Assembly (NCBI GenBank): GCA_914767715.1
Contig: OU612068.1
Location: forward strand, 22,074,001-22,138,000
DNA from: Membranipora membranacea
Lineage: Eukaryota > Bryozoa > Gymnolaemata > Cheilostomatida > Membraniporidae
DNA length: 64,000 nt
Direction of reading: 5' to 3'
Of this stretch, positions 11,250-24,917 are shown piece by piece (positions within the stretch are counted from its first letter, which is position 1; the number at the start of each line of letters is the position of its first letter). The notes under the pieces are model-generated. The model did no database searches. It was given only the letters and a program-made list of their open reading frames with translations, and was not told the DNA's origin. Made by a program: the position numbers and the translations under genes.

Positions 11250-12980
11250 TTGAAAATAAAGTCAATCATAGATATAGTGGTGCACGAACCCATGTGTAGT
11301 ACCTTATCTGACTGTACAAACGTGATTCAATGTCTTGCTTTTATCTCAACACATTTATCCTGGTAAAACACATCAACAGTAGTGAAAAGAACATCTGAAT
11401 AGCCACAAAACAACACCCTTTAACATCAAAACGACCTAATATATACTTTAAACAGTCTGTCTTACTAAGAGGGGATGTATTTTATCAATAATTGTAAAAG
11501 TTTCATGCAGCCTCGGGGCCTATGCATCTCAGATGCCTATTATTGATTGCGCTCTTACCCTAAACTCACTTGAAGCAAATGAACGCACCATTTTTTGCCC
11601 TGTAGAAGGTTTTTACTGTTGGCGTTGTCTGCTAGTTTACTGTTTTCTTCGATAGAAATAGCTTCAAAGTTTTGAGATCGAGACACATGTTAAACATATT
11701 GTAAGCTTCAATGTCTGTAAACCTAGTGATGCTTTGAATATAGAACCAAAGTAGATATACTCCTGTCCTTCACACAGTGTTGTTTTGAGCTCATTCCAAA
11801 TGTTTTCACACCTCAACATTGAAAGCGTACATCAAAGTCATGCGCCTACTGATTACCAGGCCACAGACCAACAGAAAATCTAATATCATGTCAAAATTCT
11901 TTCCACCTCCACAATCCTGTACAGAAGTGATGTCCTGATAGGTATGTCACAGAGCGGACTTTCCACACAATATCAATAAAAATAAAATAATGTGCCTCAT
12001 TGATGATGACTTCATGTACATTGAGGTGTAATCTATTACCTACATTCATTCATATAACGGATTGTATTTTGATGGTGTGATTAGAGACAGAAGAAATGTA
12101 TCAATGTTATGTGGAAGTAATATAATATTGCTTGTGGGTGTCACAATAGATATAGCTCCCCTGCCTTGATTCACCGATATACCCTCCTGCCTATTCTTAC
12201 ATACCGAAGGCTTCTTTATATCCATCATGAAAAGTAATAAGGGCAGTCTGGCTGTCTGATGAGTGAAAGTGAAAACTAAGGATCAAATGTCATAGGCATT
12301 GAAATGTAATTCATCCTTGCCAGGTACACTTGTAACAATGATGACAACAATTTAAGCCCCCCTTTGCACTCTCAAAAGCCTTAACCTGACAGGTGGACCA
12401 CCCAGAGCCACATAGGACAAAAAGAGCAATCAGCATGTCAGATCCAGACGCCAACAAAATTTTCCAGGATGATGTCATGTTTAAGGTAGTTAGGTGTTGG
12501 TATTATATGCCTGGTGTATGAGAAATCTGCAGTTTTAGTTGAGCAGTTTTGTCTAGTGGTGACTTTCAATACATGAATGTTGGGATTAAAACCTATGGCA
12601 ATTGTGTTTACTACTTAAATTGAATGCATGAATTTGAATGAAGAGTGGAAATACATCAACATCACAATTAACATCTAAATATGATTGTATCATATATTAA
12701 AGTTCTCCTCTCTCTTCTTTCACAACTGGAATAACTTGTTGGGGGGAAGTGCTTCGAAAAAATACTTCACCTTAATCACAATCGCAAACGTAACGGTCTT
12801 GCCAATGGGGGTAGGCCTCTTATTTTCATTAGTGTCTTTGGGTAAAGCTTACCATGCCAGGCACCATGCAAATGAAAGGTCATTCTGATTTTCTGTAATG
12901 GTTACTCCAAACAAATTATCGAAACAATATCTGGGAACCCTCACACAAGGGTGGCAATCTTGGTGAAATGGAATACCATT
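11250..12980. other. No gene recognised
   Basis: AT-rich unique-looking DNA. The short open frames have no domain, signal peptide or consistent splice context, and no repeat structure was apparent. Confidence 0.4.
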
Positions 12981-12984
12981 TCAA

Positions 12985-13165
12985 GGGTAGTGAATAGTGG
13001 GCTGGCTCACAGACGTAACCATTCAAATCTTTTATCGGATGGTTGGATGGCGAATTTGGTTAACGCACTTGCTGCCATGCCATGCTATAACCCTCTTAGG
13101 AGTTGGGGGTGCGGGTCACACTGGAGATGCTTAAGGTTCATTGTTCCAGCCCAAGCACCATCAGG
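12985..13165 (+). mobile_element. SINE family B, plus-strand copy
   Basis: The segments GTAGTGAATAGTGGGCTGGC, GGATGGTTGGATGGCG, TTTGGTTAACGCACTTGCTG, TAGGAGTTGGGGGTGCGGGTC and TTGTTCCAGCCCAAGCACC match, in order, the family B copies read on the minus strand at 43.8 and 44.2 kb. The A-box-like TGGCGAATTTGGTTAACGC is present. The B box is damaged. The shared upstream GTAGTGAATAG stretch shows that it belongs to the element. Confidence 0.7.
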
Positions 13166-13954
13166 TGATCTCTCCTCGGCAGGGCTTCAATTGCAACCGT
13201 GAATTCTACTTCATATTAACATGATAAACAATAAAATGAATCAAAAATAGGTTTGTGATGCTATTGACACCAGATTTTGAGCACAGCAAGAAGGTGTCAA
13301 ATAATGATTTGGATTAATAATTGCACCTGAATATGTTTAAACAAAAGCACCACTGCACAGCTCTTTAGCCATTTACTCCAACCCCCGAATGTGTACCGAA
13401 CAATCTGGCTCCAAATGTTTACTCATCTTCATCATAATCAAAAAAGTTTACCTACCAGATACCAATTCGTAATCCTCTATTAATTTGGAGTAGCCTGATC
13501 CTATTCTGTAGTATCTATATGAATTCCAAAGATGCATTTGTGACTGGGATATTGAAATTAATCATAACAATGGAAATGGAAAGAGAATCACTGCTGTGCA
13601 ATGTTTTAAATATCTTATCTCATTTGAGAGTTCTATTATTACAGTCAACTGCGCCTCATGCATTGCAATAGATTTTCTCTACGATACAGCATGTATGACA
13701 TGCATCATCATTCAACCATACATAATTACACAACCCTTTCATAGTTTATGTTTGCCTCGTCACACTGCAGCATGAAAGTGCTACCAGTTAATGCAATGCA
13801 ATGTCAATGCACTTGAAGGTTCATTCCAATGAGCGAATTTGCTGCTCAATGATTGATTCACATGTCTGTATATAATACAATGCCATATTACAGTATGAGA
13901 TGCAAATGTGCATTGGAGGCCACCGAGGGCCAGGCTATGCACAATGATACTTAA

Positions 13955-14332
13955 AGGGCAACCAAGGTTTCAAACAACTTCTCATTGATGGCCATTGATT
14001 AATAGCAGATTGCACCTTCTGCATGGGGAAAAAGAAAAAAATATAATTCGGATGATTATTCAGCCAGAACTCTTGTGAAACATTTCTTCCATCAGGTACT
14101 CAAACTCAGCTAAAAGAGAATACCACATAGCAGTTTCCTGTCCCTGTTATTATTTAGCCTGTGCTCTATCATTATTACAGGAAAGTCTTGGAACCTCTCC
14201 TAAACAGAAGCGTTACCCAGCTTAGAGTCAATAACTACTTTGAGTTTTACATCGCGTAATGCACAAAGCTGATGCTGCCCAGCACATTATTGGCTACCCA
14301 TTAATGCATTGCTGCAAAACCTTGGTTGCCCT
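13955..14332. mobile_element. MITE with TTAA target duplication (Kolobok/piggyBac-like)
   Basis: TTAA (13951-13954) is followed by AGGGCAACCAAGGTTT. The right end is the reverse complement AAACCTTGGTTGCCCT (14317-14332) followed by TTAA (14333-14336). The inverted repeat is 16 bp and perfect, the element 378 bp, with no coding frame. TTAA duplications are made by piggyBac and Kolobok transposases; termini beginning AGG fit Kolobok better. Assignment to either is inference. Confidence 0.8.
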
Positions 14333-14339
14333 TTAATAT

Positions 14340-17300
14340 AAAACTGAAATACTGTCTGGCTCACCAAAATCTGATCTTTAATGGTTATTTTGAATTGAAT
14401 GTGATGAGATGTCAACGGATCGCATAAATGGAAACAAATTATCCACTAGCATGATGTTATGGGGCTGGCTTTCATTGTATTACCATTCAAGGTAACAACT
14501 GGTTATTCTCTCAGTTATGTCTGACTTAGCAGCTTATCCAAGGCAGATCACAGCTAACTTACCAGAATGTTCTTGTCTGCATCTAACCCACACATTGAAT
14601 ATTAAACTTTTAGGAAAAAGGAGACTGGAATTTTCTTCTGATCTATTTAAAAATGCTGGAAGAATACAGCAAAAAGGAGAGGGGAGGATGGAAGGTGGCT
14701 AGTTGACAGTATGCAGTGTTCCTGGGGCTTTTCACATAGGCTTATAATTGATAACAAATTCTTGCTTTACAAGTCTTTGTGTGATCAATGAAGAGTTGTC
14801 CAATCACAACACCAAAGCAGACAACTGCATCAATTTATAAAAAAAACGCATTCACATATGAATTTCTCTCCTTTGCAGGGATTATCTGATATCTTCTGTG
14901 ATTAGTAAATGTTACTCATAAGGTTCTAATCAACAAAAGAGGTGATTGAAGTCATGTTAGAATGTTTAAAACAACTTCTCAATTCATTATTCGTATTGCT
15001 ATTGAAGTGTTAAATAAAGTGGACATCGAGTGCATCTACCCGCCAGTATGAAAGTTTGCTTGAGTCACATCAATATTAAAGAAAAGTAATCATGATGATC
15101 CAAACAATTTCGGAAATATCACAGGCTCATCAATACTTTGAAAGTTTAAAAAAAATTGATAATAAGTTTCTATATAATCTACAGTGTGGTGTCAGGAAAA
15201 AGGAAAATTGAAACTTGAATGTGAATGTGAATGTTTCGATAACATTGCTAAAAACTAAAAAAAGTCACACTTCTCCTTTTGGATTTGAAGGCCTTTGCCT
15301 GTATCAATCAAAACATTTATTTCAAAAAATCTGAAGGGTCATGTTGAAGCAATGGTTGAACTGATTCAGAAGGAATATATAGCTACTTAATTTTCAGTTT
15401 CAGATGTTAGATTTTGGCATATTTGTTTTAAATTTTTGTGACCTTAAATGGGACAGATACATATGCAAGTGAGGAATAAGGAAAATTTCAAGTTATAATA
15501 AAAATTTAAATGAAGCTGAATTGAGAGCTTGAGCTGAAAGCCAAGATATGTGGCCCTAAACATGAGACTGCTTGTGACGTTTTTTTAATTCAGCTCCTAA
15601 CCATTATGAATCAGGTCTATCCGGTTGGGTTTTGCAACACTTTGTAGCAACCGGTTTAAAAAATATGACGTATAACGGAATATCTGAGTAATGGAACACT
15701 TATCCAATAGATATTTTTAATAATATTATGATCCATTAATGAGTTTATGGAATAACAGCTTTCCGTCTACTAAAGATTTTCATGACATGTTTTAGTGCAG
15801 AGTGACGATTTTCTGCAACAAATTTATATCTGGCCCATAAAAGGTTGTTCATCACCTGTTTTGATATTGTGGAACACCTTGCTCAACGCAAAAGTCAAGC
15901 AGAAATGACTCAGGTCAAAGCTCTTATTTTTCTCAATGAACATAGTATAAACCCTAGATCACGTACTAGGATTCACAACTATTACATCTATATGAGCTAC
16001 ATGACATATTAGTTTCAGCAGAGAGTAATGGTTTGCTGTTTTTCCATCGATGAAATAAGCTTATTAATAAAGGTAAGCAGGGCAAGACCTCAGCTCTTGT
16101 TGTTTCAACACAATGGTAAATGTATGGGAAAGGCATTTTCGTATGCCATGGAACTAATGTCCTTCTTAAAGACCCCAGATGAGAACCTTAAAGGGATTCA
16201 GAGGTTTCGGAACACCCTTTCTTCTACTGAGTGAAAAATGGGCAGCAATAGAATGAGAAACACATCATACTAGTGATATCCATGAACCATGTCCATTGAC
16301 TAGGTATCTGAATATCTTTCAGTCACAGAAATGCCGAGAAAATATTTAGGTCAGAAAGAGGGCAGTGTAATGAATATGCAGTTTTGACGTTGTGCACAAC
16401 ATTTAGTTTAGTCAGCAGCCACCGCTGCGGGGCGTGTAACATTGTGTTATGCATGTTGATTATGTTTCACTCCAATAGGTATCCTAGATAACCTCTTACT
16501 TCCGGGACTCCAGGAAAAGATTCTAACTGAAATTGTGGCATTTTCCATCTATTTCAAGTTTTGTCTTGATGCAAAACAAAGAATGTATTATAAGTAGGTT
16601 TAAATTAATTTTGAGGTATTTATTGTCAAAATCAGGATCTGTTATCATGTTTGCATCATATACAACCCCTCTAATGTCCTGTCAAAGAAATGGCTTTTCC
16701 CATTCGAAACCTCTGTTTCCCTGAATAAAAATAATTAAAGATTTTACCTATTTATTGTTCTATGCAAATTCGAGAGATAACTGCTGCAGTATATCACTCG
16801 TATTATTTGGTACGCCAAAACCGTGACCACCGCCAAGATTGAGCTCTCCATTTCTTCAGTTGTCATTTTATGAAAGCATCCCACAACTGTAGGAAGGACG
16901 GATGGCTTGTACTTCAAATGCTGTATAGGGGCTGGCTACGCCCTGATGGTGCCCTTCGAGAGGGATCCCTTACAAGGTACATAACTTCAATTGGACCACT
17001 TAGGAAATTGAAGAAGTCCTGCTGCTAAGCAGTTAGGAATAGAAATTTTTTATAATTTTACGACACCATTATCATTTTGCGGAAATCCTTTTCATTGAGC
17101 AAACTGAAGGAAATATATGTAACAAATCACTATGAATAAGTGATCTGAACATATCTAATAGTTGTTGGCAAAGTCTTAACTTGTGATTTAGAGGAATAAA
17201 AATTGATCAGATAGTAATGTTGTGCTTGTTTGTGTTAAAATTATGTGACTTCAAATAAAATTAATATCTATGCGAGTGGGGCAAAGTAAAAATGTTATAA

Positions 17301-18480
17301 GTTAGTTATAACACAGTGTGTGAATGAAGCTGGAAAATAATTAATTTGATCGAAAATCCATGAAGCTTCATACATCAGACTGCTTGATATGTTATCTGAA
17401 GTGGGTCTTTACCCTTATGAAACAGTCATAAATGTCCATCCAGTTAACATTGATAATGTAAGCATAAGCATATTTCAATCAGATAAGTCATTAATCTATC
17501 ACCCTTACTAATTGTGGCAAATTTTTCCAATTTTACATCCGCTGCTATCAAAATGATAGTTATTTTGACATAGAATTTAAGCTGAGAAATTGTTCTTGAT
17601 CATGTCACCATTATTCATGATAGAGAGATTTGGCAGAAATTATAGTGTGTTGGTAGACGTGTTTGTATTACAAATCATGTATGAGTGAAATTTTGTAGCA
17701 AAACCTGAAAAAGCGGTTCAAGATAAGATCAAAATTTGAAATTTGAATTTATATGGAATAAAATTTATATTTCTGCAGCACTAGAAAACAAAAGCCAAGT
17801 GATGATACATCATTGAATAGGGGATATTTCATACCATGAAAATCTTATAATTTGGAGAGGTGAATATTTTTCATCGGCAAGAATAATCATCCAATGGGTT
17901 TCACATGACTGTGTACCCTGATAAATATCATGTATTCCTGAGAATTTTATACATGCTGCCTGCGACCACACATATTCTACTAATATCTGAGAGGCAAATC
18001 ATCCAATATTCTTATATTAATGTGGAACATATTACTAAAGGTCTCTCCATCTATAGCTGCCCAGTCATCATGGGCATCACCATTTCCGACAAACAATTTC
18101 AGTTATTAACAAATTATCAGACACCTTATGAATATGGTCATAAAAAGCCTCTGATAGACACTTTGTGTGGGAGGGTGCCCAATGGTCCCAAACCACGTTG
18201 GGGTGATGATTTTTGATGTTGAAGTATATGTCCAATGCTCCAACTTTGGGGGGGGGGATGGGCTTAGTTGGGCTAAAATTCTGTCTTCTCTTGTTTTGTT
18301 TTGTAAAGGGTCATTATTAAGGAAATACTTTTCCTGTCCCATTTTCCAAGGTTTTTTTTTAAATAAAAGGGGTGCTCAGGCTATCCCTCTGGCTTCAAAG
18401 CATGCATTATGCATTGAGGCGTACTGTACTTGGATACAGGATGGGGCAAGTCAATTTTCCTCATGCAATCACTGGTTATG
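14340..18480. other. No gene recognised
   Basis: AT-rich DNA with scattered short open frames (for example 14517-14702, 16028-16234 and 17905-18216) that show no domain or splice logic. A run of ten or eleven G lies at about 18247-18257. Nothing here matches the array unit that starts near 18.49 kb. Confidence 0.4.
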
Positions 18481-18971
18481 TGTTTAGAGTTATTGTACAC
18501 AGCATTCACTGAGGTTATGAGATGGGACAAATATGCCATAGGTTTTGAAGCTAAATGATTCATAGATTGATGATGATGAATTGAGGAGTGCACACTTTTG
18601 GAATAAATTGAAAGACAGCAGACCTAAGCTTTTGGTAGCAGTTTAAAAGAGTATTGTGACTCATTCTTATATAATGATCGTACAAAACATTGAAATAGAG
18701 GTTCGGGACATCTTAAAACTTTTATTTTTGTGATTTTAAGGAGGTATTATGCTCAATTTGAAGCACCTAGAGCTTCTAATGTTTCAGCACCATTTGTGTA
18801 AAGGGAAATTGAATTGATGCATTGCACAAGAAACTCTTGAAATAATAGTGTAAAGGAAGACGTGACAGCAATGTGAGAAAAATGATGATCATAAAGTTAT
18901 CATGCATTTGTAATGCTGTCAGCTTCAATGCTATGAGATGTGATATTTTATTTCCTTGCTACTTTAGAAGA

Positions 18972-19340
18972 TCATTGGTATTTTTTAGATATTCTGTTGT
19001 ATCTTTCTTTTCTTGCAGTTGTTTTCTGAGGGTTAACATATTTGTTGATCTCAAAACTTAGCCTTTGCAGTTTACGACTGAATTGGCTCTTGAAGTACTG
19101 AAATTCATCGGCCACATTAAATAAAAAAAAGAACTATAAGTGTTGCTACATTCAATGATTCAATACAAACAATATAAAATGGTTAATAAATCAAGATCTG
19201 AAGATTTTCAGTCTGAATACATAACCTGTGGCATTATTACTCACCCTTTCTTGAACAGTCGGTTCTTCGAAGATAAATTTCTTTGCAGGTTTGCTGTCTT
19301 TGTTTGTTTTTAACAGTCTGCTGAAAAGGTTGAGACCCAT
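18972..19340 (-). CDS. Array gene family, copy 2: small basic protein, frame intact but acceptor site altered
   Basis: Exon 1 is 19340-19245 (32 codons, MGLNLFSRLLKTNKDSKPAK..., ending ...EEPTVQER) with a good GTGAGT donor. Exon 2 is 19115-18972 (47 codons plus TGA: VADEFQYFKSQFSRKLQRLS..., ending ...RISKKYQ), with no stop or frameshift. The expected acceptor CAG is replaced by AAT: the minus strand reads TTTATTTAAT before GTGGCC, where copies 4 and 5 read TTATTTCAG. The nearest upstream AG (ATAG) would add 24 bases in frame. Both Cys of the FQCFQRQCS core are lost (Y and F here). This is either a young pseudogene or a paralogue with a shifted splice site. The TATA box at 19401-19408 is intact. 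I do not recognise the protein family. Confidence 0.7.
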
Positions 19341-19400
19341 ATTGATATGTTACAGTATCTGTGTCAGCTGATTGAATGGTGCTGTTACAGCCCCTAGTCG

Positions 19401-19436
19401 TATTTATAGTCTGACAGAAAATTTCATACCCTATAA
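19401..19436 (-). promoter_or_regulatory. Core promoter of copy 2 (TATA box and proximal conserved element)
   Basis: TATAAATA at 19408-19401 (minus strand) lies 61 bp upstream of the ATG. Just upstream are CTGTCAG and GGTATGAAATTTT, the degraded form of the GGTGTGAAAG..CTGTCAG element shared by the other copies. Confidence 0.6.
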
Positions 19437-21369
19437 TGTTGCACATGACTAACACAAATCACGCATCTAGCATGGCATTATCTGTGGGTTTTCAGGGAAT
19501 GCAGAATTGCTACATGATGTCAAAATTTTATGGATTCCTACTAACAAAATTGATCACACTTATTCAGCTCATGGCTTACAGCTCTGAACTCTGAAAGCTA
19601 ATCAAGGCTTCTTTAAAGTCATCATCCCCATGTTAAACACAAGTTACGCAACTTTCTTGAGTCTAGAGTCTATATATGCTGGTATATAGTCTGTCTGCAT
19701 TAGGTAATTTTTGTGTAGTTTTGTGTCCTGTGTTACATTTGAAAAATATATTTGGAGTCTGAATTTAGAAAGCCCACTGGTCAATATAGTCAATGACATG
19801 ATCACAGATTTCTGGCATATAGTCTGGTGTCAGCCTCAAATATTTCACCTCAATTTCCAAAGTTGGATGAATAGAATGATAAACTGTTGTAACACCTTAT
19901 TTTATCAGATCATAATGATAATAAAGAAATTTTTGCTGTTGGGAGTCCTCAAGGCTGACAATATGCAATTACCTTTACTAGCTGTCATCTTAAATATCAT
20001 AACGATTTCAAGATTCCGGTACATCAGCACGTTCATAAATTGTTGTGTGTTATAGAGAGCTAACTTATTTAACATTTTTACAGTTCTGTAGATCAGAACA
20101 TACATGACCATACCTGCCAATTGATTAAACATTAAATTATGAAGATGATTTGAAATATCCATTGGAAACTGACCGCTTGCCATCCTTGGCTCGTATTGTC
20201 CCAAAAAATAGTGCTGTCATTGAAACAATGTCCTTTGAGCATGGTCATGGGCATGGTTGACTCACTCCCCCGTTTTGGTTTTAATTATTTATGGAAACCC
20301 TATTTCTAATATTTCCATGATATGTGTAACACGCTGTTTGGAAATAATAATACTCAATCGGTGTGTAAGGGATTAAACCGCAGCAATAAATATGTAAAAT
20401 ATTGTGATCTAGTAACTATGACCCCTCGCTTTTTACCCACTGTGCCTCAATTTAGACTAAGGTAGAACGACACAGCTATAAATTGCAAACATGGATCTCT
20501 GTGGTTGTAGAACCTGGACATGCAAAATTTTCGGCTTACTCAGCAGCTTGACTCATGTTTTGGCTTGTAACATGATTCATTACTACATTTTCATCTTTCA
20601 AAAATAACTTCAATAAGCTTCTAAAAGTTGGAACTCATTTCTAGGTTAAGAATATGTTAAGGATTTACTACTTCATATTTTCATCTCTTTTACCAAGGAA
20701 TCATGATATGGAATACATTCTAACTAATACGATTCATGTAACAATAAGTGAACTGAATACAAAATCCACAAACTTTATGTCAATGTCAGCCCAATATCAT
20801 TTACTTAAAACAACCATGAAATTAAAATATCTTGACTCGTTTTATTGTGTGGTATAGTGTGAAAAATATAAAGAGTACAGATATTGCATTTAATGTGTGC
20901 GAAGATCCGTCCATTTGAGATAAGGATCTGGCTATACATACCCTAAATGCCATTGGATTCGGATAAAAAGTACGATACGATTGCACAAAAATGCAAGCTT
21001 TTTCTCGATAAGCGACCTTTTTAGAGGGATAATTATTAGTTGTCTTCTTATTGTCAAAGTAAAGACAATCCTTAAACTTTCTTATAATTTTTCCATGATT
21101 GACAACCTGTCATATTCCTATTGGCTGGATGGTGAAAGCTTTCACAGTTCCAGTCTGTTGCATCCAGCTTGCTAATGCACTGATCATTCTGAATTTGGGT
21201 CACAGCCTGTGAACACCCCCCTCCTCCCTTTCACTTTCACTTCCTTAAACAGCTGATGAATATAGCATATCCTGAATGAAAGCTGAAATTGGAATTTTTC
21301 TGTTGTACAATTGTTACCCATTGTTTTATACATACTTTATACTGAGCCTGGCCGAGGTTATTGACTCTT

Positions 21370-21670
21370 CTCTGTAGGTCAGGTGACCTTCAGGCTCTAG
21401 TAGGCTCTGCTCGGGTAGCAGGACCCATCCAATCTTTGGACTGTGTAGGTCAAGTATCCTTTATGCTCATGTTAACCCTGATCAGGTATGAGGACCCAAC
21501 TATTCCGTGTGACTTGGTAGGTCATGTGACCTTCATGCTCTGGTATGCTCTGGTATGCTCTGCTCTGATATTAAAACCATTCTTTCCCATGCAGCTATGT
21601 AAGCTAGGTGACCTTTAAGCTCTGGTATGCTCTGGTATGCTCTGGTATGCTCTGGTATGCTCCGGTAAGA
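21370..21670. repeat. Minisatellite, ~72-80 bp period, with nested 10-bp repeat
   Basis: The core AGGTCAGGTGACCT (21376-21389) recurs as AGGTCAAGTATCCT (21447), AGGTCATGTGACCT (21519) and AAGCTAGGTGACCT (21600), each followed by TCAGGCTC/TTATGCTC/TCATGCTC/TTAAGCTC. At 21621-21660 there are four perfect copies of tctggtatgc, with two more near 21539-21558. Open frames on both strands here are by-products. Confidence 0.8.
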
Positions 21671-23646
21671 GGAGCTCTTGTATGGTCTGCGCTGGTGCTG
21701 GTCAGAGACCTGTTAACGCTGGTACGGGTCACTGACCCAAGACCAATTGTGCCTAGGGCAGTCGACTTCTGAAATATTGAACATTGATATGTGACTTCTC
21801 TGTATAAGTTTATTATATCATACAGTGTTGGCTTTTGCCAGTTGCACAAGTCCATTCTAAAGCTGTATATATACTATATGGTATTAAAGTTATATTGCCA
21901 AAACACTCAAAAGCGAAGTGATGACATTACGCAAAATAGATGATGTATCATCTTATGTATTAAAGATATAGAGTTTTGAATAGCATTGTACGTTGTTAAA
22001 GATAATGTATAACTGGATTGCATACATGCAGGCTGGCACACACTGTGCTTCACTGCAAATGTTTCCTATTTGATATTGAGAGGAAAATCATTCACTTGTC
22101 TTGTGATAATGGGGAAAACAATGCTCAAGGTCTTTAATATTACACAAGATCCTGCCTGTAGTTTATTGATTTCTCTATCTTAGTCAGGCATGGTGTTTTC
22201 CGAGAATGGTATTGCAAACTAGAGCTATATAGTAGTATGTCTGACCACACATACAGCGTTGGCCCAGCAAATATATGCTGTCAACGTAGGATTGGCCAAC
22301 GGTGATAGGTTAAGTCTATAAACATGTGGTTTTATCATCTAACAATAGAGTTTGAATCACTGGTTGCACTGAAAGCAGTCTTACAGCATGTTTGTGATAT
22401 CACTTCTACTTTGCGCGACAGCCTCCAGCTATCTTAATCTATGTATTTTTTTGTCAATTAAATGAGGTCTGATCTGGACTGATCATCATGTTTTTGATAT
22501 TTCAAGACCACGGTGGTATCTGAGTCCCAGCATTCCTTGGAATTGTTATAATGCATGTGCGCTACAGCATACCATCTGCGATATTTTTCCTCACTTGCAC
22601 TAAGTTTAATAGGCCATCTCTTGCAACAAAATATAGTCATGACCTGAAAAAAACAATAAGTATCACCTGTATAATAAGTAGCCTGCATCATAACCGCCAA
22701 TCGATTTTTGGCTTTGCAGGTCCTCAAAATCACAATCTGATCTTTGACACTTACACATTAGAGCTGTACCAGGATAACTCCAAGTAACACCATGGTTTCA
22801 AAACTACATACATAGGACTCTGTTTTCAATGCTTTACAGCTAGCTGTAATAAATCCTCACAGAGGAAACTCGGGAACCTTAAATGCAAAATGTCAGAAAT
22901 ACATGTGAGATGTCCAGAAATTAGAAGAAAAAAGTCTTTTTAATTGTCCAGCTCAACCCCTTTGCACATTGATAAGCTTAAACAGTAAATCTCTCAACCC
23001 TTATTGCTTTGTCTGGTGCTTATGAATCTTCTTGTCGTAAAATATTTGTTCTATATAAGTGTCTGTCTTGTCTAGTAATTCATATATTTCTCATAACATA
23101 TCTTGCCATCAGCTGAACTGAATGAAAACTAGCTGATCTGTATTACATTATGTGTTTTTGACTATTGTGCACAGCAAACTTTTGCATCATGTGATGAGAA
23201 AAATGTGCCAGAGGTCAACACCAAATCAGTTACGGCTTGATAATGATACTAATTTCAACTTAGTTTTAGAGTCTTTACTATTGGAACACATCTGCCTAAT
23301 AGAAAGACTGTAAGAAAACTATTTGGCAAATCGATAGTGAAGATTAGGTTTCGTTCTCAATCTATGGCCACACAGTTTCCGTAAAATAGAGCTTCCTGAT
23401 AGTCTCCAGTTTTCAATTATTTATTATGAGTCAGATAACAAGTTTTGAAGGTAATAAAGATGTCAGCACCATTTGTGTAAAAATAAATAGAAGTGAAGCA
23501 TTGCACAACTCATTGTGAAGGGAATAACATAATTGTAAACCTCTTAACTGCAAAAAAAGCTGATGATGACGCTAACAAATGTGTATAATGCCAGCTGCTT
23601 GAATAGTGTGAAATTCAATGTGTTAATTTTTTCCTGGTAGAGCAGA

Positions 23647-23983
23647 TGACTGGTATTTTTGAGATATTATGTTGGAGCTTTCTTTCCTCGAAGCAGGTTT
23701 TCAGGCTCAAAACATAGCCTTTGTAGTTTTTGACTGCATTGCCTCTGAGCATTGAAATTCATTGACCACCTGAAATAACCAAAGACATATTATTATGATA
23801 ATTGTTAAATTTTTTCTTTTAATATATTCACAAAAAAGATTGATAAATCCATCGCGCAGTTACAATCATGTTCATAGTTCAAATGAATAAAAATTTTAGA
23901 ATGCATTAACGCACCTTTTTCTTGAATATTGGGTCCTTTGGGAATATATTTTCATGCAGGTTTTTGAGAATATTGACACCAAT
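23647..23983 (-). pseudogene. Array gene family, copy 3: pseudogene
   Basis: Exon 1 remnant (23983-23915): the start is ATT instead of ATG, the middle is deleted, and the donor reads GTGCGT. Exon 2 remnant (23769-23647): the CAG acceptor and the first six codons (VVNEFQ) are kept, but a 2-bp loss in the TGCTTCCAG region shifts the frame. About 18 bp of the basic region are also deleted and the terminal stop is lost. The TATA region at about 24044-24056 is weakened to TATTATAATT. The proximal GATGTGAAAGATAATGTCAG element persists. Confidence 0.85.
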
Positions 23984-24917
23984 TTTTATGAGTTACAGCT
24001 CTCGCTCCAGCTGAGATAACGGCGACTTGATGGCACCTGATTGTAATTATAATACTCTGACATTATCTTTCACATCATATACTTCTGTATATCACTAAGA
24101 CAAATCCCTTATGTTACTTTAGGTTGAGTGTGGGTTTTTCACGAAATGCAAAGCATTCCATTCAACGATTTCAAGGTTTTCACAAGGCAACATGTTCACC
24201 AAAAATGATTTCGATTTCGAGTTACGTAAGCTTGAGTTTAGTGTTGATTTTGCATACCTGAATTACCTGGATATGACTCAAACCCGTCCAAATAGACCAA
24301 TGTACGCATCAGGTATAGTCATGTATCTCAATTCAAATATGTGATTCATGATAAGTATCATTTTGTAGCAAAACATATTAAATTACATAAATTACCAAAT
24401 AACACACTGTGAGGTGTTCATGAATTATGGTATAACATAATCCCTATAAATTGAAACTTGATCAATGAGCAGCTGTCTTTGGTGATGGCTGTTTAAGGGG
24501 TAATGCGCCTGCTGTACAATAGGCAGATATGCTGAACTATTATTAATATGTTCTACACACCATCACCACACACCACAAAGTATGATGTTGCACCCTGGTT
24601 TTGTAACCCCACATAATTTGAGAGACATGCTTATCAAACCATTATCGTCATCTTTCCACAGGTAAAGGTGGGAGAGATTCTATTTGCAGTTTCTAGGCTA
24701 TTTATAGAGTTAGCGTCCTTAATACTAAAAGGAAAGTTTTACCAAATGCCATGTGTCATATTTTGGTTGAAGTAAGCCTTCTGCTATGTGAGCAAAGGTG
24801 ACCATGAAGGCTAAACACACAACTTGCATGTTTTGACTGTCAATTTGTAGCCTTTTCGAAATGCTTTACCAAAAAAGTGTGGTAATGTACATTTCCATCA
24901 TTAAAAATAGAATTGTG

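Noticed and set aside
21370-21670. CRISPR-like array
   Set aside because: Repeats are imperfect with partly repeated spacers and lie in eukaryotic DNA; it is a minisatellite.
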